From NCBI GenBank assembly GCA_016744795.1, contig JADGDR010000003.1, forward strand, positions 124,001 through 188,000: 64,000 nt of DNA. Reading direction: 5' to 3'. Numbering within the stretch: position 1 is the first letter of the stretch; each line of letters begins with the position of its first letter. The position numbers and the translations under genes were made by a program. Below, one piece after another: positions 1 through 8,177 of this stretch. The notes below the pieces were generated by a model. It saw nothing but the letters and a program-made list of their open reading frames with translations. It was not told where the DNA came from and did not search any database. Source of the stretch: Sulfurospirillum sp. GTDB taxonomy: Bacteria > Campylobacterota > Campylobacteria > Campylobacterales > Sulfurospirillaceae.

Positions 1-636
1 TGGTGCAAAATATATGGGTTGCATATAGTAAAAACCCTCATCACTACCAAATGAAATCTCAGGGCGTAAAAATCCCGTTCGTCTTGTTGTATCTGTTGGA
101 AAAGAAAAATAAGGAAGATAAAATATAGGAACATCTGCTATATAAAATAGTGTATTATATGTATATAAAAATTGTTTTTTTCTATCATACTCACCAGTTG
201 TAAATCCAATCTTCCAATCTGGATTTTGAACATCACAACTAGAAAGAATTGATTTTTTTGTAATGTAATATTTTGCATCGAACTCTGCATTATTGCACTT
301 TAACCACATTTGTGACGCACCAGTATAAGCAAACATTGGTGTTAAATTACCACTATCATTATGCACATTTAATTTGGCATACCCACTTCTTGTAGAAAAT
401 GAGGTTCCTTGCATTATAGTGATATTTCCTATTAACTCTAAATCACTTGTATTATAATCATAATAGGCTTCATCTGCAGTGATAATATATTTATCACTAT
501 ATAAAACAACATCATCTTTAGCATGAACTATAGTAGATTCTTTATCTAAAGTTTTTGCCAAAATCTCTATTTTTTGTGTTTGTGCTTGTAATATTCCTAT
601 GCTTATAGACAAAAATAGTATTAATCTAGAAAGCAT
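1..636 (-). CDS. lptD: LPS-assembly outer membrane protein LptD, N-terminal part (runs off the left edge)
   Basis: This ORF is open to the window edge. It starts at ATG 636 inside the last codons of the RDD gene (11-bp overlap). The first ~20 residues form a signal peptide (MLSRLILFLSISIGILQAQ). Next comes a periplasmic beta-jellyroll of OstA/LptA type with VVLYSDKYIITADEAYYDY, and then the start of the LptD barrel (VPIFYLPYFSFPTD, TRRTGFLRPEISFGS). LptD forms the outer-membrane translocon that inserts lipopolysaccharide at the cell surface together with LptE. The motif IFYLPYFSFP just ahead of the barrel is typical of the family. About 210 of an expected 700-plus residues are present. Confidence 0.85.
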   Translation of the reverse strand, partial: MLSRLILFLSISIGILQAQTQKIEILAKTLDKESTIVHAKDDVVLYSDKYIITADEAYYDYNTSDLELIGNITIMQGTSFSTRSGYAKLNVHNDSGNLTPMFAYTGASQMWLKCNNAEFDAKYYITKKSILSSCDVQNPDWKIGFTTGEYDRKKQFLYTYNTLFYIADVPIFYLPYFSFPTDTTRRTGFLRPEISFGSDEGFYYMQPIYFAP

Positions 637-1081
637 CTACAACCAATGTACGTCCAGCTTTATCATGCCATGATTCTCTTTTTGGATTCATAAAGGCCCA
701 TATAAAACCTAGATAAAAAATAGACTCGCTAATAATTCTTACTGTAGATCTGTTCAAAGCATAAATCAATAGTGGATTTTCCAAATCATTAATTGAAATT
801 ACTTTTATCTTCATAAAAATTTTACCTAAAGTTGCACCATACATCCAAACAAAAAAAGTTTGATATATGACTTTTAAAATCATAATATAAAGTACCAAAC
901 CATTTATCATATTTATCGTCTCTTCGACATTTTGACTCTCTTTTATAGAACCAATATAAATCATAACAAATAAAAATGATACTAGTACTTCATCTATGAT
1001 ATAAGCAAAAAATCTTTTTGGAAATGAAGCAAGAGTTATATTTTCTCTCTCAAATTTTTCTATTACCTCAGCTTCAGTCAT
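626..1081 (-). CDS. RDD family membrane protein
   Basis: This is a 151-residue protein with an RDD domain: two central hydrophobic helices (around residues 28-46 and 58-78) and a third near the C-terminus. The family hallmarks are FFAYIIDEVLVS near the start, GATLGKIFMKIKVI in the middle and SWHDKAGRTLVV at the end. RDD proteins are small inner-membrane proteins, and some have been linked to cation transport or osmotic tolerance; no specific role can be given here. The start ATG shares one base with the purD stop and the stop overlaps the lptD start, so it is translationally coupled on both sides. Confidence 0.8.
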   Translation of the reverse strand: MTEAEVIEKFERENITLASFPKRFFAYIIDEVLVSFLFVMIYIGSIKESQNVEETINMINGLVLYIMILKVIYQTFFVWMYGATLGKIFMKIKVISINDLENPLLIYALNRSTVRIISESIFYLGFIWAFMNPKRESWHDKAGRTLVVDAF

Positions 1082-2349
1082 TATTTTAGTGCCTGATATG
1101 CTATATCTGTTCTAAATTTTTTACCAACAAAATGTATGTCTCCACATCTGTCATAAGCTCGGTTACGTGCTTCTTCTATGCTATTTCCTAGTCCAACACA
1201 AAGAAGGACTCTTCCTCCTGTGGCATAAAGTTTATCATCTTCTAACGTAACACCAGCATAAGATATATGTGTATTATCTAATACCTCTTTGTCTACTGAA
1301 TCATTTACAATAATCTCAGCAGGTTTTGAGCTTTTATAAGGATAGTGCTCACTTGCCATAACTACGCATACGGCATACTCATTACTAAGTTCTATTTTTA
1401 AGTTTTTTAAATCTTTTGTTGCCGCTTTATAAAAAAGTTCACTTGGAGGTGATTTTAAAAGTGGCATAAGTATTTCACACTCTGGATCTCCAAAACGAAC
1501 ATTATATTCTAATACTATTGGTTCACCATTTACTACCATAATACCTATAAAAAGTACACCCTCAAAAGGATAACCTTCATCTCTCATTCCCTTTAAAGTT
1601 GGATCTACTACTCTCTCATTTATCTTTTTATAAAGCTCATCATTTATAAGCGGGGTTGGAGCATATGCACCCATACCTCCTGTATTTGGCCCTTTATCGC
1701 CATCAAGCAATCTTTTGTGATCTTGCGCGGCGGGAAGTATTTTATAATCTTCACCATCACATATTGCAAAAACAGAAAGTTCATAACCATCTAAAAATTC
1801 TTCAACTACTATAGAAGTTCCAGCATCTCCAAAACTCTCTCCACTTAACATATCTGATGCAGCTTTTTTTGCTTCTTCATGGCTAGTTGCAATTATAACC
1901 CCTTTACCAGCACACAAGCCATCTGCTTTTACTACAATTGGAGTTTGAAGTGAATCTATAAAATCATTTGCTATTTTTATATTTGTTGTTTCAATAAATG
2001 CTGCTGTTGGAATAGAATTTCTTTTTAAAAAGTTTTTCATAAAAATTTTTGAACCCTCTAGCTGTGAAGCAGCTTTTGAGGAACCAAATACATTTAGATT
2101 GTGTGATTTAAAAACATCTACAATTCCATCAACCAAAGGAGCTTCAGGACCAACTATGGTTAGATCAATATTGTTATCTTTAACAAAAGTTGCTAAGTCT
2201 TCAAAATCTGTTATTGAAATATTTTCACCAAATCTATTAGTTGCACCATTTCCTGGAGCAAAATATAGTTTATCTACATTTTTATCATTGCTTAAAGCAA
2301 GACCTATCGAGTACTCACGTCCACCACTACCAATAATCAATATATCCAT
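1081..2349 (-). CDS. purD: Phosphoribosylamine-glycine ligase (GAR synthetase)
   Basis: The enzyme joins glycine to 5-phosphoribosylamine with ATP, the second step of purine synthesis, in the cytosol. The 422 residues match the family length. N-terminal [10 protein letters not shown] corresponds to the usual GxGGREHAL, here with Tyr where His is common. Further motifs are [11 protein letters not shown] near 65, the ATP-grasp stretch [12 protein letters not shown] near 140, [10 protein letters not shown] near 223 and the metal-binding RFGDPECE near 286. The ribosome site GGAG sits seven bases before ATG 2349. Upstream lies the 6S-like RNA, whose terminator ends only 13 bases before the start codon. 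Purine synthesis context also includes guaA two genes upstream. Confidence 0.95.
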   Translation of the reverse strand: MDILIIGSGGREYSIGLALSNDKNVDKLYFAPGNGATNRFGENISITDFEDLATFVKDNNIDLTIVGPEAPLVDGIVDVFKSHNLNVFGSSKAASQLEGSKIFMKNFLKRNSIPTAAFIETTNIKIANDFIDSLQTPIVVKADGLCAGKGVIIATSHEEAKKAASDMLSGESFGDAGTSIVVEEFLDGYELSVFAICDGEDYKILPAAQDHKRLLDGDKGPNTGGMGAYAPTPLINDELYKKINERVVDPTLKGMRDEGYPFEGVLFIGIMVVNGEPIVLEYNVRFGDPECEILMPLLKSPPSELFYKAATKDLKNLKIELSNEYAVCVVMASEHYPYKSSKPAEIIVNDSVDKEVLDNTHISYAGVTLEDDKLYATGGRVLLCVGLGNSIEEARNRAYDRCGDIHFVGKKFRTDIAYQALK

Positions 2350-2362
2350 TAAATCTCCAAAT

Positions 2363-2561
2363 AAAAAAAACCCGAGTGGGCGTTCCGTCTATGCGTTAGG
2401 CCCATATAAAGCCAACGACGTAGGACTAGCTATCTCTTTAGGCTGCAATTTTTCGTCTTTTGCAAAACTCAAACAAAACCACAGACACACCAAGAAAGCA
2501 CACATCCCACAAATACTATCTGTTGGACCCTCATTATACGGTTGTCGCTTCACTCAGGCTT
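2363..2561 (-). ncRNA. ssrS: 6S RNA candidate
   Basis: This gene-free ~200-nt stretch is visibly more GC-rich than its surroundings. A TATAAT box (2574-2569) sits seven bases before the inferred first base. The transcript ends at an eight-T run (2370-2363). The 5' CCTGAGTG pairs with the 3' CACTCGGG just before the T run, so the two ends close a long rod. Inside, CCGT pairs with ACGG, GGGTCCA with TGGGCCT and AGATAG with CTATCT, leaving an internal bulge and ending in a TGCAA/TTGCA hairpin. A rod of ~190 nt with a central bubble is the 6S layout, which binds sigma-70 RNA polymerase. A position next to a purine gene also fits what I recall for 6S loci. The sequence was not folded computationally, so another structured RNA is possible. 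Confidence 0.6.
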
Positions 2562-2576
2562 ATTTATAATTATAGG

Positions 2577-3215
2577 TTAATTTTGCTTAATTAATGTTTT
2601 AGCAAGTTCTATACAAGCTTTTATTGTTTGAATTTTGCTTATATGGGAAGATATTACCAGAGGAAATGCCTTAGCAGTCACATCTCCAATAAATACTGCT
2701 TTATAACTTTTATCCCATTTATAATTTTTAAAAAAACAATCAACTGTAGAAGGAGATGTAAAAATAATTACTGAGTTATTTTGTATCACTTCATTAGTTT
2801 TTTCTCTACATGTAGTCTCATAAATCACTTTTGAAGTTAAATCTATATCTGCATTTTTAAGTATATTTTCCAAATTTGAAAGAACAGTTTTTGCTCTTAA
2901 AAAAATTACTTTTTTATCTTTTAATAAATCTATTAACTCTTTTGCAAAATCATCACCATAAGAACTTGAAGAGATAAATTCTATATTACCACCAAGTTTT
3001 TTTACTGTTTTTGCTGTTTGTCTTCCTATTAAATAAGACCGGATTTTTTTCCAATTATTATTAATTTTATTTATTGCTAAAACAGCATTTTTAGAACTAA
3101 AAATTAGTGCTTCATAAGGAGTTAAATCAAGCTTTACATCTTTACATGTAAGCTTGATTTGAGGCAAGTTTATTACCCCCTCGTGAAACGTATCACTAAG
3201 GAGGTAAATATTCAA
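2577..3215 (-). CDS. hemD: Uroporphyrinogen-III synthase
   Basis: HemD cyclises hydroxymethylbilane with inversion of ring D, the branch point for heme and siroheme, in the cytosol. The 212 residues fit the short bacterial family. Recognisable pieces are YEALIFSSKNAV near 34 (the usual FTSxxAV region), YLIGRQTAKTVKKLGG near 60, VIIFTSPSTVDCF near 148 and VFIGDVTAKAF near 168. The start is a TTG four bases after the guaA stop, so the two are co-transcribed. HemD sequences diverge strongly, so the call rests on these short motifs and on the two-lobed layout. Confidence 0.8.
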   Translation of the reverse strand: MNIYLLSDTFHEGVINLPQIKLTCKDVKLDLTPYEALIFSSKNAVLAINKINNNWKKIRSYLIGRQTAKTVKKLGGNIEFISSSSYGDDFAKELIDLLKDKKVIFLRAKTVLSNLENILKNADIDLTSKVIYETTCREKTNEVIQNNSVIIFTSPSTVDCFFKNYKWDKSYKAVFIGDVTAKAFPLVISSHISKIQTIKACIELAKTLIKQN

Positions 3216-3219
3216 AGTC

Positions 3220-4761
3220 TTATTCCCACTCTATTGTTGCTGGCGGTTTTGAACTTATATCATAAACTACTCTATTTATACCATCAACTTCATTTATGAT
3301 TCTTCTACTCATATTTTCAAGTATGGTATGAGGAATGTGAGCAAAAGTTGCTGTCATACCATCGGTTGCTTCAACAATACGTATACAAGCTGTATTATCA
3401 TAAGTTCTATTATCACCCATAACACCAACACTTTTAACATTTAAAAGAACTGTAAATGCTTGCCAAGTTTTAGCATAATATCCAGTTGAATGAAGTTCTT
3501 CAAGCATAATTGTATCCGCCTTACGAAGTATCTCTAAATCAGGGCTATTAACATCACCCATGATTCTAATTCCAAGTCCTGGCCCAGGGAAAGGATGACG
3601 AGCTATCATATCTTTTGGAAGCCCAAGTTCAAGTCCAAGTTTTCTAACCTCATCTTTAAAAATCTCATTCAAAGGTTCAACTAATTCAAACGTCATCCAA
3701 TCAGGTAAACCACCTACATTGTGATGAGATTTGATGGTTTTAGATGGTCCTTTAACTGAAACAGACTCTATCACATCAGTATAAAGAGTACCTTGAGCTA
3801 AAAACTCAATACCATCATGCTTTTTTGCTTCTCTATCAAATACTTTAATAAATGTTTCACCGATGATTTTTCTTTTTTGTTCAGGGTCAGTTACACCTTT
3901 TAAATTTGTCAAAAACTCTTCACTAGCATCAACAGTAATAAGGTCTAATTTTAGTTTTGTTTTAAACATAGCTTCAACTTGTTCTCTCTCGTTTGCACGT
4001 AAAAGTCCATTGTCTACAAAAACAGCAACTAAGTTATCTCCAATAGCTTCATTTAAAAGTGCAGCAACTACAGAGCTATCAACTCCGCCGCTAACCCCAC
4101 AAAGAACTTTTTTATCTCCAACTTGTGCTTTAATTGCTTCAATCTTCTCTTTTGCAAATGAACCCATATTCCATGTGCTTTCACAACCACATATGTATTT
4201 TGCAAAGTTCTTTAGTAATTTTGTACCCTCATCAGAGTGATAAACTTCTGGGTGAAATTGAAATGCATAAATATTTCTCTTCTCATCAGCAACTGCAGCA
4301 TAAGGAGAATTATCACTAAAGCCAATTTTTGTAAAACCTTCAGCAAGTTTTTCAACTTTATCGCCATGGCTCATCCAAACTATTTGACCGCATTTTGTAT
4401 CTTTAAAAATCTTATGGTCACTCTCAAAACTAAGTTCAGCTTTCCCATATTCTTGATGATCAGCAGGAACTACGCTTCCACCAAAATACTGATTTATCAA
4501 CTGCATTCCATAACATATACCAAGAATTGGTAAACCTAATTCATAAATCTTACTATCAGGATGATAAGCATCTTGTGCATACACAGAAGCAGGTCCACCA
4601 CTTAGAATAATTCCTTGAGGATTTCTTTTTTTTATATTTTCAATGCTTTCACGAAATGGAACTATTTCACAATAAACTCCACTCTCTCTTAATTTTCTAG
4701 CAATTAGTTGAGTATATTGTGATCCAAAATCCAACACAACTATTGGAACGTTAGTTTTCAA
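3220..4761 (-). CDS. guaA: GMP synthase (glutamine-hydrolysing)
   Basis: GuaA converts XMP to GMP using ATP and glutamine-derived ammonia. The 513 residues contain the three expected domains. A class I glutamine amidotransferase comes first, with nucleophile motif GICYGMQLI near 82 and [10 protein letters not shown] near 171. The ATP-pyrophosphatase P-loop SGGVDSSV follows near 225. The C-terminal dimerisation domain ends in the conserved KPPATIEWE. Motif [14 protein letters not shown] is intact. The leader between nhaD and guaA (4762-4825) contains a hairpin and the 8-bp palindrome TTCGCGAA. Confidence 0.97.
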   Translation of the reverse strand: MKTNVPIVVLDFGSQYTQLIARKLRESGVYCEIVPFRESIENIKKRNPQGIILSGGPASVYAQDAYHPDSKIYELGLPILGICYGMQLINQYFGGSVVPADHQEYGKAELSFESDHKIFKDTKCGQIVWMSHGDKVEKLAEGFTKIGFSDNSPYAAVADEKRNIYAFQFHPEVYHSDEGTKLLKNFAKYICGCESTWNMGSFAKEKIEAIKAQVGDKKVLCGVSGGVDSSVVAALLNEAIGDNLVAVFVDNGLLRANEREQVEAMFKTKLKLDLITVDASEEFLTNLKGVTDPEQKRKIIGETFIKVFDREAKKHDGIEFLAQGTLYTDVIESVSVKGPSKTIKSHHNVGGLPDWMTFELVEPLNEIFKDEVRKLGLELGLPKDMIARHPFPGPGLGIRIMGDVNSPDLEILRKADTIMLEELHSTGYYAKTWQAFTVLLNVKSVGVMGDNRTYDNTACIRIVEATDGMTATFAHIPHTILENMSRRIINEVDGINRVVYDISSKPPATIEWE

Positions 4762-4787
4762 TGTAATTCCTTAATTTTTCGCGAATT

Positions 4788-4818
4788 ATACAGTAGATTT
4801 CATAAAAATCTACTGTAT
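4788..4818 (-). terminator. Hairpin between nhaD and guaA
   Basis: The 13-base arms ATACAGTAGATTT and AAATCTACTGTAT pair perfectly around a five-base loop. It lies just after the nhaD stop on the minus strand. No uninterrupted T run follows, so it may act as a weak or factor-assisted terminator or as a processing signal rather than a classical intrinsic terminator. Confidence 0.5.
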
Positions 4819-4825
4819 CAACTTT

Positions 4826-6184
4826 TTAATACTTTATATAAAATCCTAATATCTCATACTGAATATACCAAATACCAATTGAGACAATATAACCAATGAG
4901 AATAGTCCATGCGTATTTCACGTGAGCTGAAAAAGTATAGATTCCTCTAAGTTTTCCCATAACACCAACACCAGCAGCACTACCAAAACTAATCATGCTA
5001 CCACCAATACCAGCTGCGAGAGTTACAAGCATCCACTGTTCAATTCCCATAGTAGGATTTGATTTTAAAACAGCACTCATAACTGGAATATTATCCACAA
5101 TTGCAGAGAGGAAACCAACACCTATATTGACCGTTGTTGCTCCTGCAGTTTCATACAAGTTTGCAGCAAGGGCTAAATAACCTATGAAGTGTAAACTTCC
5201 AACTGCCGCTAAGATACCAAAGAAAAATAGCAAAGTATCATTTTCTATCTTGCTAAGAGACTCAAATATTTTTATATCTTCATGATGTCTTCTTTTATGA
5301 GAATAAGAGTAAAGTTTAAGTAAAGACAGACCAAACATCATACCCCACATAGCTGGTAAATTGAACAATTGATGAGCCATAACTGCAGAAAAAATTGTAA
5401 AAATACCAAGTCCTATAATAACTTTTCCACCTTTTAAAATAGTTATTCTTGGTTCATTTTTTGCGTCAAAAGCTGGTTTGTCATTTGGAACAAAACGAGA
5501 TAATAAGTATGATGTAACAAGCCAACCAACTATTGAAGCTGGAAACAAGAACATAAAATCTAGAAAATGTCCTTTTCCTGCTGTCCATGCCATAAGAGTA
5601 GTGATATCACCAAAAGGACTCCAAGCACCACCTGCATTTGCAGCAACTACTATATTCATAGCACCTGGCACCAAGAATTTTGCATTTTTCTTCTCTATCG
5701 TAATTAAAACAGTAGAAAGAATAAGTGCTGTTGTTAAGTTATCGGCAATAGGGCTTAAGAAAAATGCAATTATACCTGTAAGCCAAAAAAGTTTTTTATA
5801 TGTGTAACCTTTGGAAACAAGATTATATTTAAGTGTACTAAATACACGTCTCTCTATAAGTGCTTCAATATAAGTCATGGCAACCAATAAGAAAAAGAAT
5901 ATTTCACCAATTTCTAATATAAGAGCTTCAATCTCATGATGAAGGGGTTCTGTATCAAGACCGTTTATAAAATAGTAAAACCCGAGCAACATAAATATAA
6001 ATGTACCTATAAAGAGTGCTGGTTTTGCTTTATTGATATGATACACCTCTTCAGCTGCAATCACATAATAACCAATAACAAATATAATTAAAGATGCGGC
6101 TCCAACCCACGTACCTACTAACGACTCTCCACCTGATGCAAATGCACTACTAGCTAATACTAACAATATCAATAACTTTTTCAT
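4826..6184 (-). CDS. nhaD: Na+/H+ antiporter, NhaD type
   Basis: This 452-residue inner-membrane protein has about a dozen hydrophobic segments and an N-terminal signal-like helix. The antiporter signature lies in the middle: SPIADNLTTALILSTVL near 150, then VVAANAGGAWSPFGDITTLM near 185. A second half with AIVDNIPVMSAV near 360 follows. NhaD exchanges sodium or lithium for protons and is common in marine and halophilic bacteria, which fits a marine Campylobacterota. The ATG overlaps the nadB stop by four bases, so the two are coupled. Confidence 0.9.
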   Translation of the reverse strand: MKKLLILLVLASSAFASGGESLVGTWVGAASLIIFVIGYYVIAAEEVYHINKAKPALFIGTFIFMLLGFYYFINGLDTEPLHHEIEALILEIGEIFFFLLVAMTYIEALIERRVFSTLKYNLVSKGYTYKKLFWLTGIIAFFLSPIADNLTTALILSTVLITIEKKNAKFLVPGAMNIVVAANAGGAWSPFGDITTLMAWTAGKGHFLDFMFLFPASIVGWLVTSYLLSRFVPNDKPAFDAKNEPRITILKGGKVIIGLGIFTIFSAVMAHQLFNLPAMWGMMFGLSLLKLYSYSHKRRHHEDIKIFESLSKIENDTLLFFFGILAAVGSLHFIGYLALAANLYETAGATTVNIGVGFLSAIVDNIPVMSAVLKSNPTMGIEQWMLVTLAAGIGGSMISFGSAAGVGVMGKLRGIYTFSAHVKYAWTILIGYIVSIGIWYIQYEILGFYIKY

Positions 6185-7641
6185 ACCTTATTTTCTCCCC
6201 TTATATAATGTGCTCCTAAAGACTTTTTACGTCTTAGTGCACTTTGTATTATTATTCTTGAAGTCAACAGACGAAGCCTAATTAACTTTCCTGTTGATAA
6301 TTCTAGCATTTCTTCGACTCTATTCAAAGCTTTTTTTAATTTTTCTTCATATCTGACTATGCCTGCACTTTGCCACATAAGATTTCTTAGCTCATTTTTC
6401 AGAGTTTTATCACCATCTTTAACAAGCGTCACTTCTTTACATGTAAACACTAAATTTGACTTCTTACATGTAAAGGTTTTAGTAATATCATTTGCTACTC
6501 TTTTTGAATATACCAATCCTTCTAAAAGAGAATTACTTGCCAATCTATTTGCTCCATGCACTCCAACTGAAGCAACTTCTCCTACAAAATAGATATCTTT
6601 AATAGTCTCTATTTTTGCGTCAAAATTAGTTTTTACTCCACCTATAGCATAGTGAAATGCAGGAAAAATTGGTATCATGTCTTCTGGAAGATTAAAACCT
6701 AAATTTTTCATATTAAAATATATGGATGGAAACCTTTTTTTGAAATGTTCTGTTTCAAAACTGCTCACATCAAGATATATTGCTTTACCAGTTTTTTCTC
6801 TATGCTCATAAAGTGCTTCAGATACAACATTTCTTGGACTTAATTCTCCCCTCTCATCATAATCAAAAAGAAATCTTTTCCCATCTTCATCTACTACTTT
6901 GGCACCCTCACCACGTAAGGCTTCACTTAAAAGTTGTTTTCTAACAGCAGTGCTTTGTACAAAAACTGTTGGATGAAACTGCATCATTTCCATATCTTTA
7001 AGCTCAATGCCATGTTCACAACAAATACCATGTATATCTGCACTTATTGTTCTTGAGTTTGTATGATACTCATAAAGTGAACCTACACCACCACTAGCAA
7101 TAACGATTTTTTTTGCATATATATTGAATATTTTATCATCATGAAAAACTTCCACTCCATAACAAATATCATCTTTAATAAGCAGGTCTATTACTTGGGT
7201 ATTATAGAGAATCGGAAACTTTAAAGACTCCATCAAAAAAAGATGAAGCTCTCTACCCGTAGCATCTCCTCCTGCATGTAAAATTCTATTTGTACTATGT
7301 GCTGCCTCTTTTGTATAGAGTAAATCTCCTTTTTCATCTGTATCAAATTGAAATCCAGAATCTATTAAATCTTTAATAGCTTTTGGACCTTCACTACACA
7401 TAAGCTCAACTGCTTCTTTATTGCAATGTCCCGCTCCAGCATTCAAAGTATCCTTTACATGTAAAGGAATATCCTCTTTATCTGAAGCAACAGCTATGCC
7501 ACCTTGTGCAAAAAAAGTATTGCACTCCCAAGCATAATCTTTACTAAGGACTAAAACGTCCTTATCCTCTGGTAAATGCATAGCTGTATTTAAACCAGCT
7601 ACACCAGAACCAACAATCAGTACATCATAATTTAATTTCAC
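6181..7641 (-). CDS. nadB: L-aspartate oxidase
   Basis: NadB oxidises L-aspartate to iminoaspartate with FAD, the first step of NAD synthesis. The 486 residues carry an N-terminal dinucleotide fold (DVLIVGSGVAGLNTAMHL), the FAD/substrate loop FFAQGGIAVA near 44, SGGVGSLYEYHTNS near 183, the active-site region MEMMQFHPT near 220 and GVHGANRLASNSLLEGL near 360. The start is GTG 7641, which shares its first base with the stop of the tiny lipoprotein gene upstream (TAGTG). nhaD follows with a four-base overlap. Confidence 0.93.
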   Translation of the reverse strand: MKLNYDVLIVGSGVAGLNTAMHLPEDKDVLVLSKDYAWECNTFFAQGGIAVASDKEDIPLHVKDTLNAGAGHCNKEAVELMCSEGPKAIKDLIDSGFQFDTDEKGDLLYTKEAAHSTNRILHAGGDATGRELHLFLMESLKFPILYNTQVIDLLIKDDICYGVEVFHDDKIFNIYAKKIVIASGGVGSLYEYHTNSRTISADIHGICCEHGIELKDMEMMQFHPTVFVQSTAVRKQLLSEALRGEGAKVVDEDGKRFLFDYDERGELSPRNVVSEALYEHREKTGKAIYLDVSSFETEHFKKRFPSIYFNMKNLGFNLPEDMIPIFPAFHYAIGGVKTNFDAKIETIKDIYFVGEVASVGVHGANRLASNSLLEGLVYSKRVANDITKTFTCKKSNLVFTCKEVTLVKDGDKTLKNELRNLMWQSAGIVRYEEKLKKALNRVEEMLELSTGKLIRLRLLTSRIIIQSALRRKKSLGAHYIRGENKV

Positions 7642-7745
7642 TACTGACTCTTTGTAGTCTTATCATATTTTGGCGGTCCTTTATAACCACAACCAACAAG
7701 ACCAAAGCCAATAAATGCTATAATTAAAACATGAAAGATTCTCAA
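7641..7745 (-). CDS. Tiny lipoprotein (LptM/YifL-like), 34 residues
   Basis: Reading from TTG 7745 gives MRIFHVLIIAFIGFGLVGCG, a clean lipoprotein signal with lipobox LVGC, followed by YKGPPKYDKTTKSQ and TAG. The short mature peptide beginning CGYKGPP resembles the CG-x-KGP start of LptM/YifL-type lipoproteins, small partners of LptD maturation in enterobacteria; lptD is in fact at the far end of this same minus-strand run. The stop shares a base with the nadB GTG. The TTG start overlaps the first 15 bases of the divergent plus-strand gene at 7731 and no strong ribosome site is visible, so the start is the weak point of the call. Confidence 0.6.
   Translation of the reverse strand: MRIFHVLIIAFIGFGLVGCGYKGPPKYDKTTKSQ
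7716..7724 (+). promoter_or_regulatory. Extended -10 promoter for the DciA-like gene (probably leaderless)
   Basis: TGCTATAAT is a perfect extended -10 element. Its last base is at -7 relative to the A of ATG 7731, so transcription should begin at or next to the start codon. It lies inside the divergent lipoprotein gene. Confidence 0.55.
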
Positions 7746-8177
7746 ACTATAATTTCTCATCTCAAACGTCATCCTTCTTTAAAAACTTTAGAACAAGAAG
7801 CATGCTTTGATATACTTATCAAACTACTTCCTAACTCTTTATCTAATTTTATTAAATTTATATATACAAAAAACAACATACTCTTTTTTGTATTAAAACA
7901 CCCAAGCGCAAAAATGGAGTTTAATTATAAACGTAATTTAATAAAGGATATATTAAAAAAGATAGAAAATTTTCATCCTAACTGCAAATGTATAAATTTA
8001 AAAGAGATAAAAGCTTTTGTTTCAAATAAGAAAGAACCTAAAATAGAAATTACTAAAGATGCAACTTTTGTTTATAAAGAACGCTCAAAAGGTAGTTTCA
8101 AAAATGAGACAAAAAATGAAGAGCTTCATGAACTATTTGAAAAAATAAGAGAAGAGATACTAAAAAATAATGCTTGA
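7731..8177 (+). CDS. DUF721 / DciA-like protein
   Basis: This 148-residue protein has an N-terminal KH-like region of DUF721 type. Helical LKTLEQEACFDILIKLLPNSLSNFIKF is followed by strand NNILFFVLKHPSAKMEF and helix YKRNLIKDILKKIENF, then a charged tail. DUF721 includes DciA, the ancestral loader of the DnaB helicase in bacteria without DnaC. The conserved Trp of many DciA proteins is not obvious, so I give the family rather than the function. It overlaps uvrC by eight bases and appears to be read from a leaderless transcript. Confidence 0.6.
   Translation: MKDSQTIISHLKRHPSLKTLEQEACFDILIKLLPNSLSNFIKFIYTKNNILFFVLKHPSAKMEFNYKRNLIKDILKKIENFHPNCKCINLKEIKAFVSNKKEPKIEITKDATFVYKERSKGSFKNETKNEELHELFEKIREEILKNNA

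Noticed and set aside
1081-2349. Tyr for His in the purD GGREH motif as a sign of an inactive enzyme
   Set aside because: All other ATP-grasp and metal-binding motifs are intact and the gene sits in a normal core operon; a single substitution there is not enough.
2099-2569. Plus-strand frame of 156 codons opposite purD and the 6S-like RNA
   Set aside because: It is antisense to a certain gene and a structured RNA, has odd composition (Ser/Pro-rich shadow) and no ribosome site.
4778-4785. TTCGCGAA palindrome in the guaA leader as a regulator site
   Set aside because: I saw only a single copy and it has no clear relation to a promoter element, so it is not supported.
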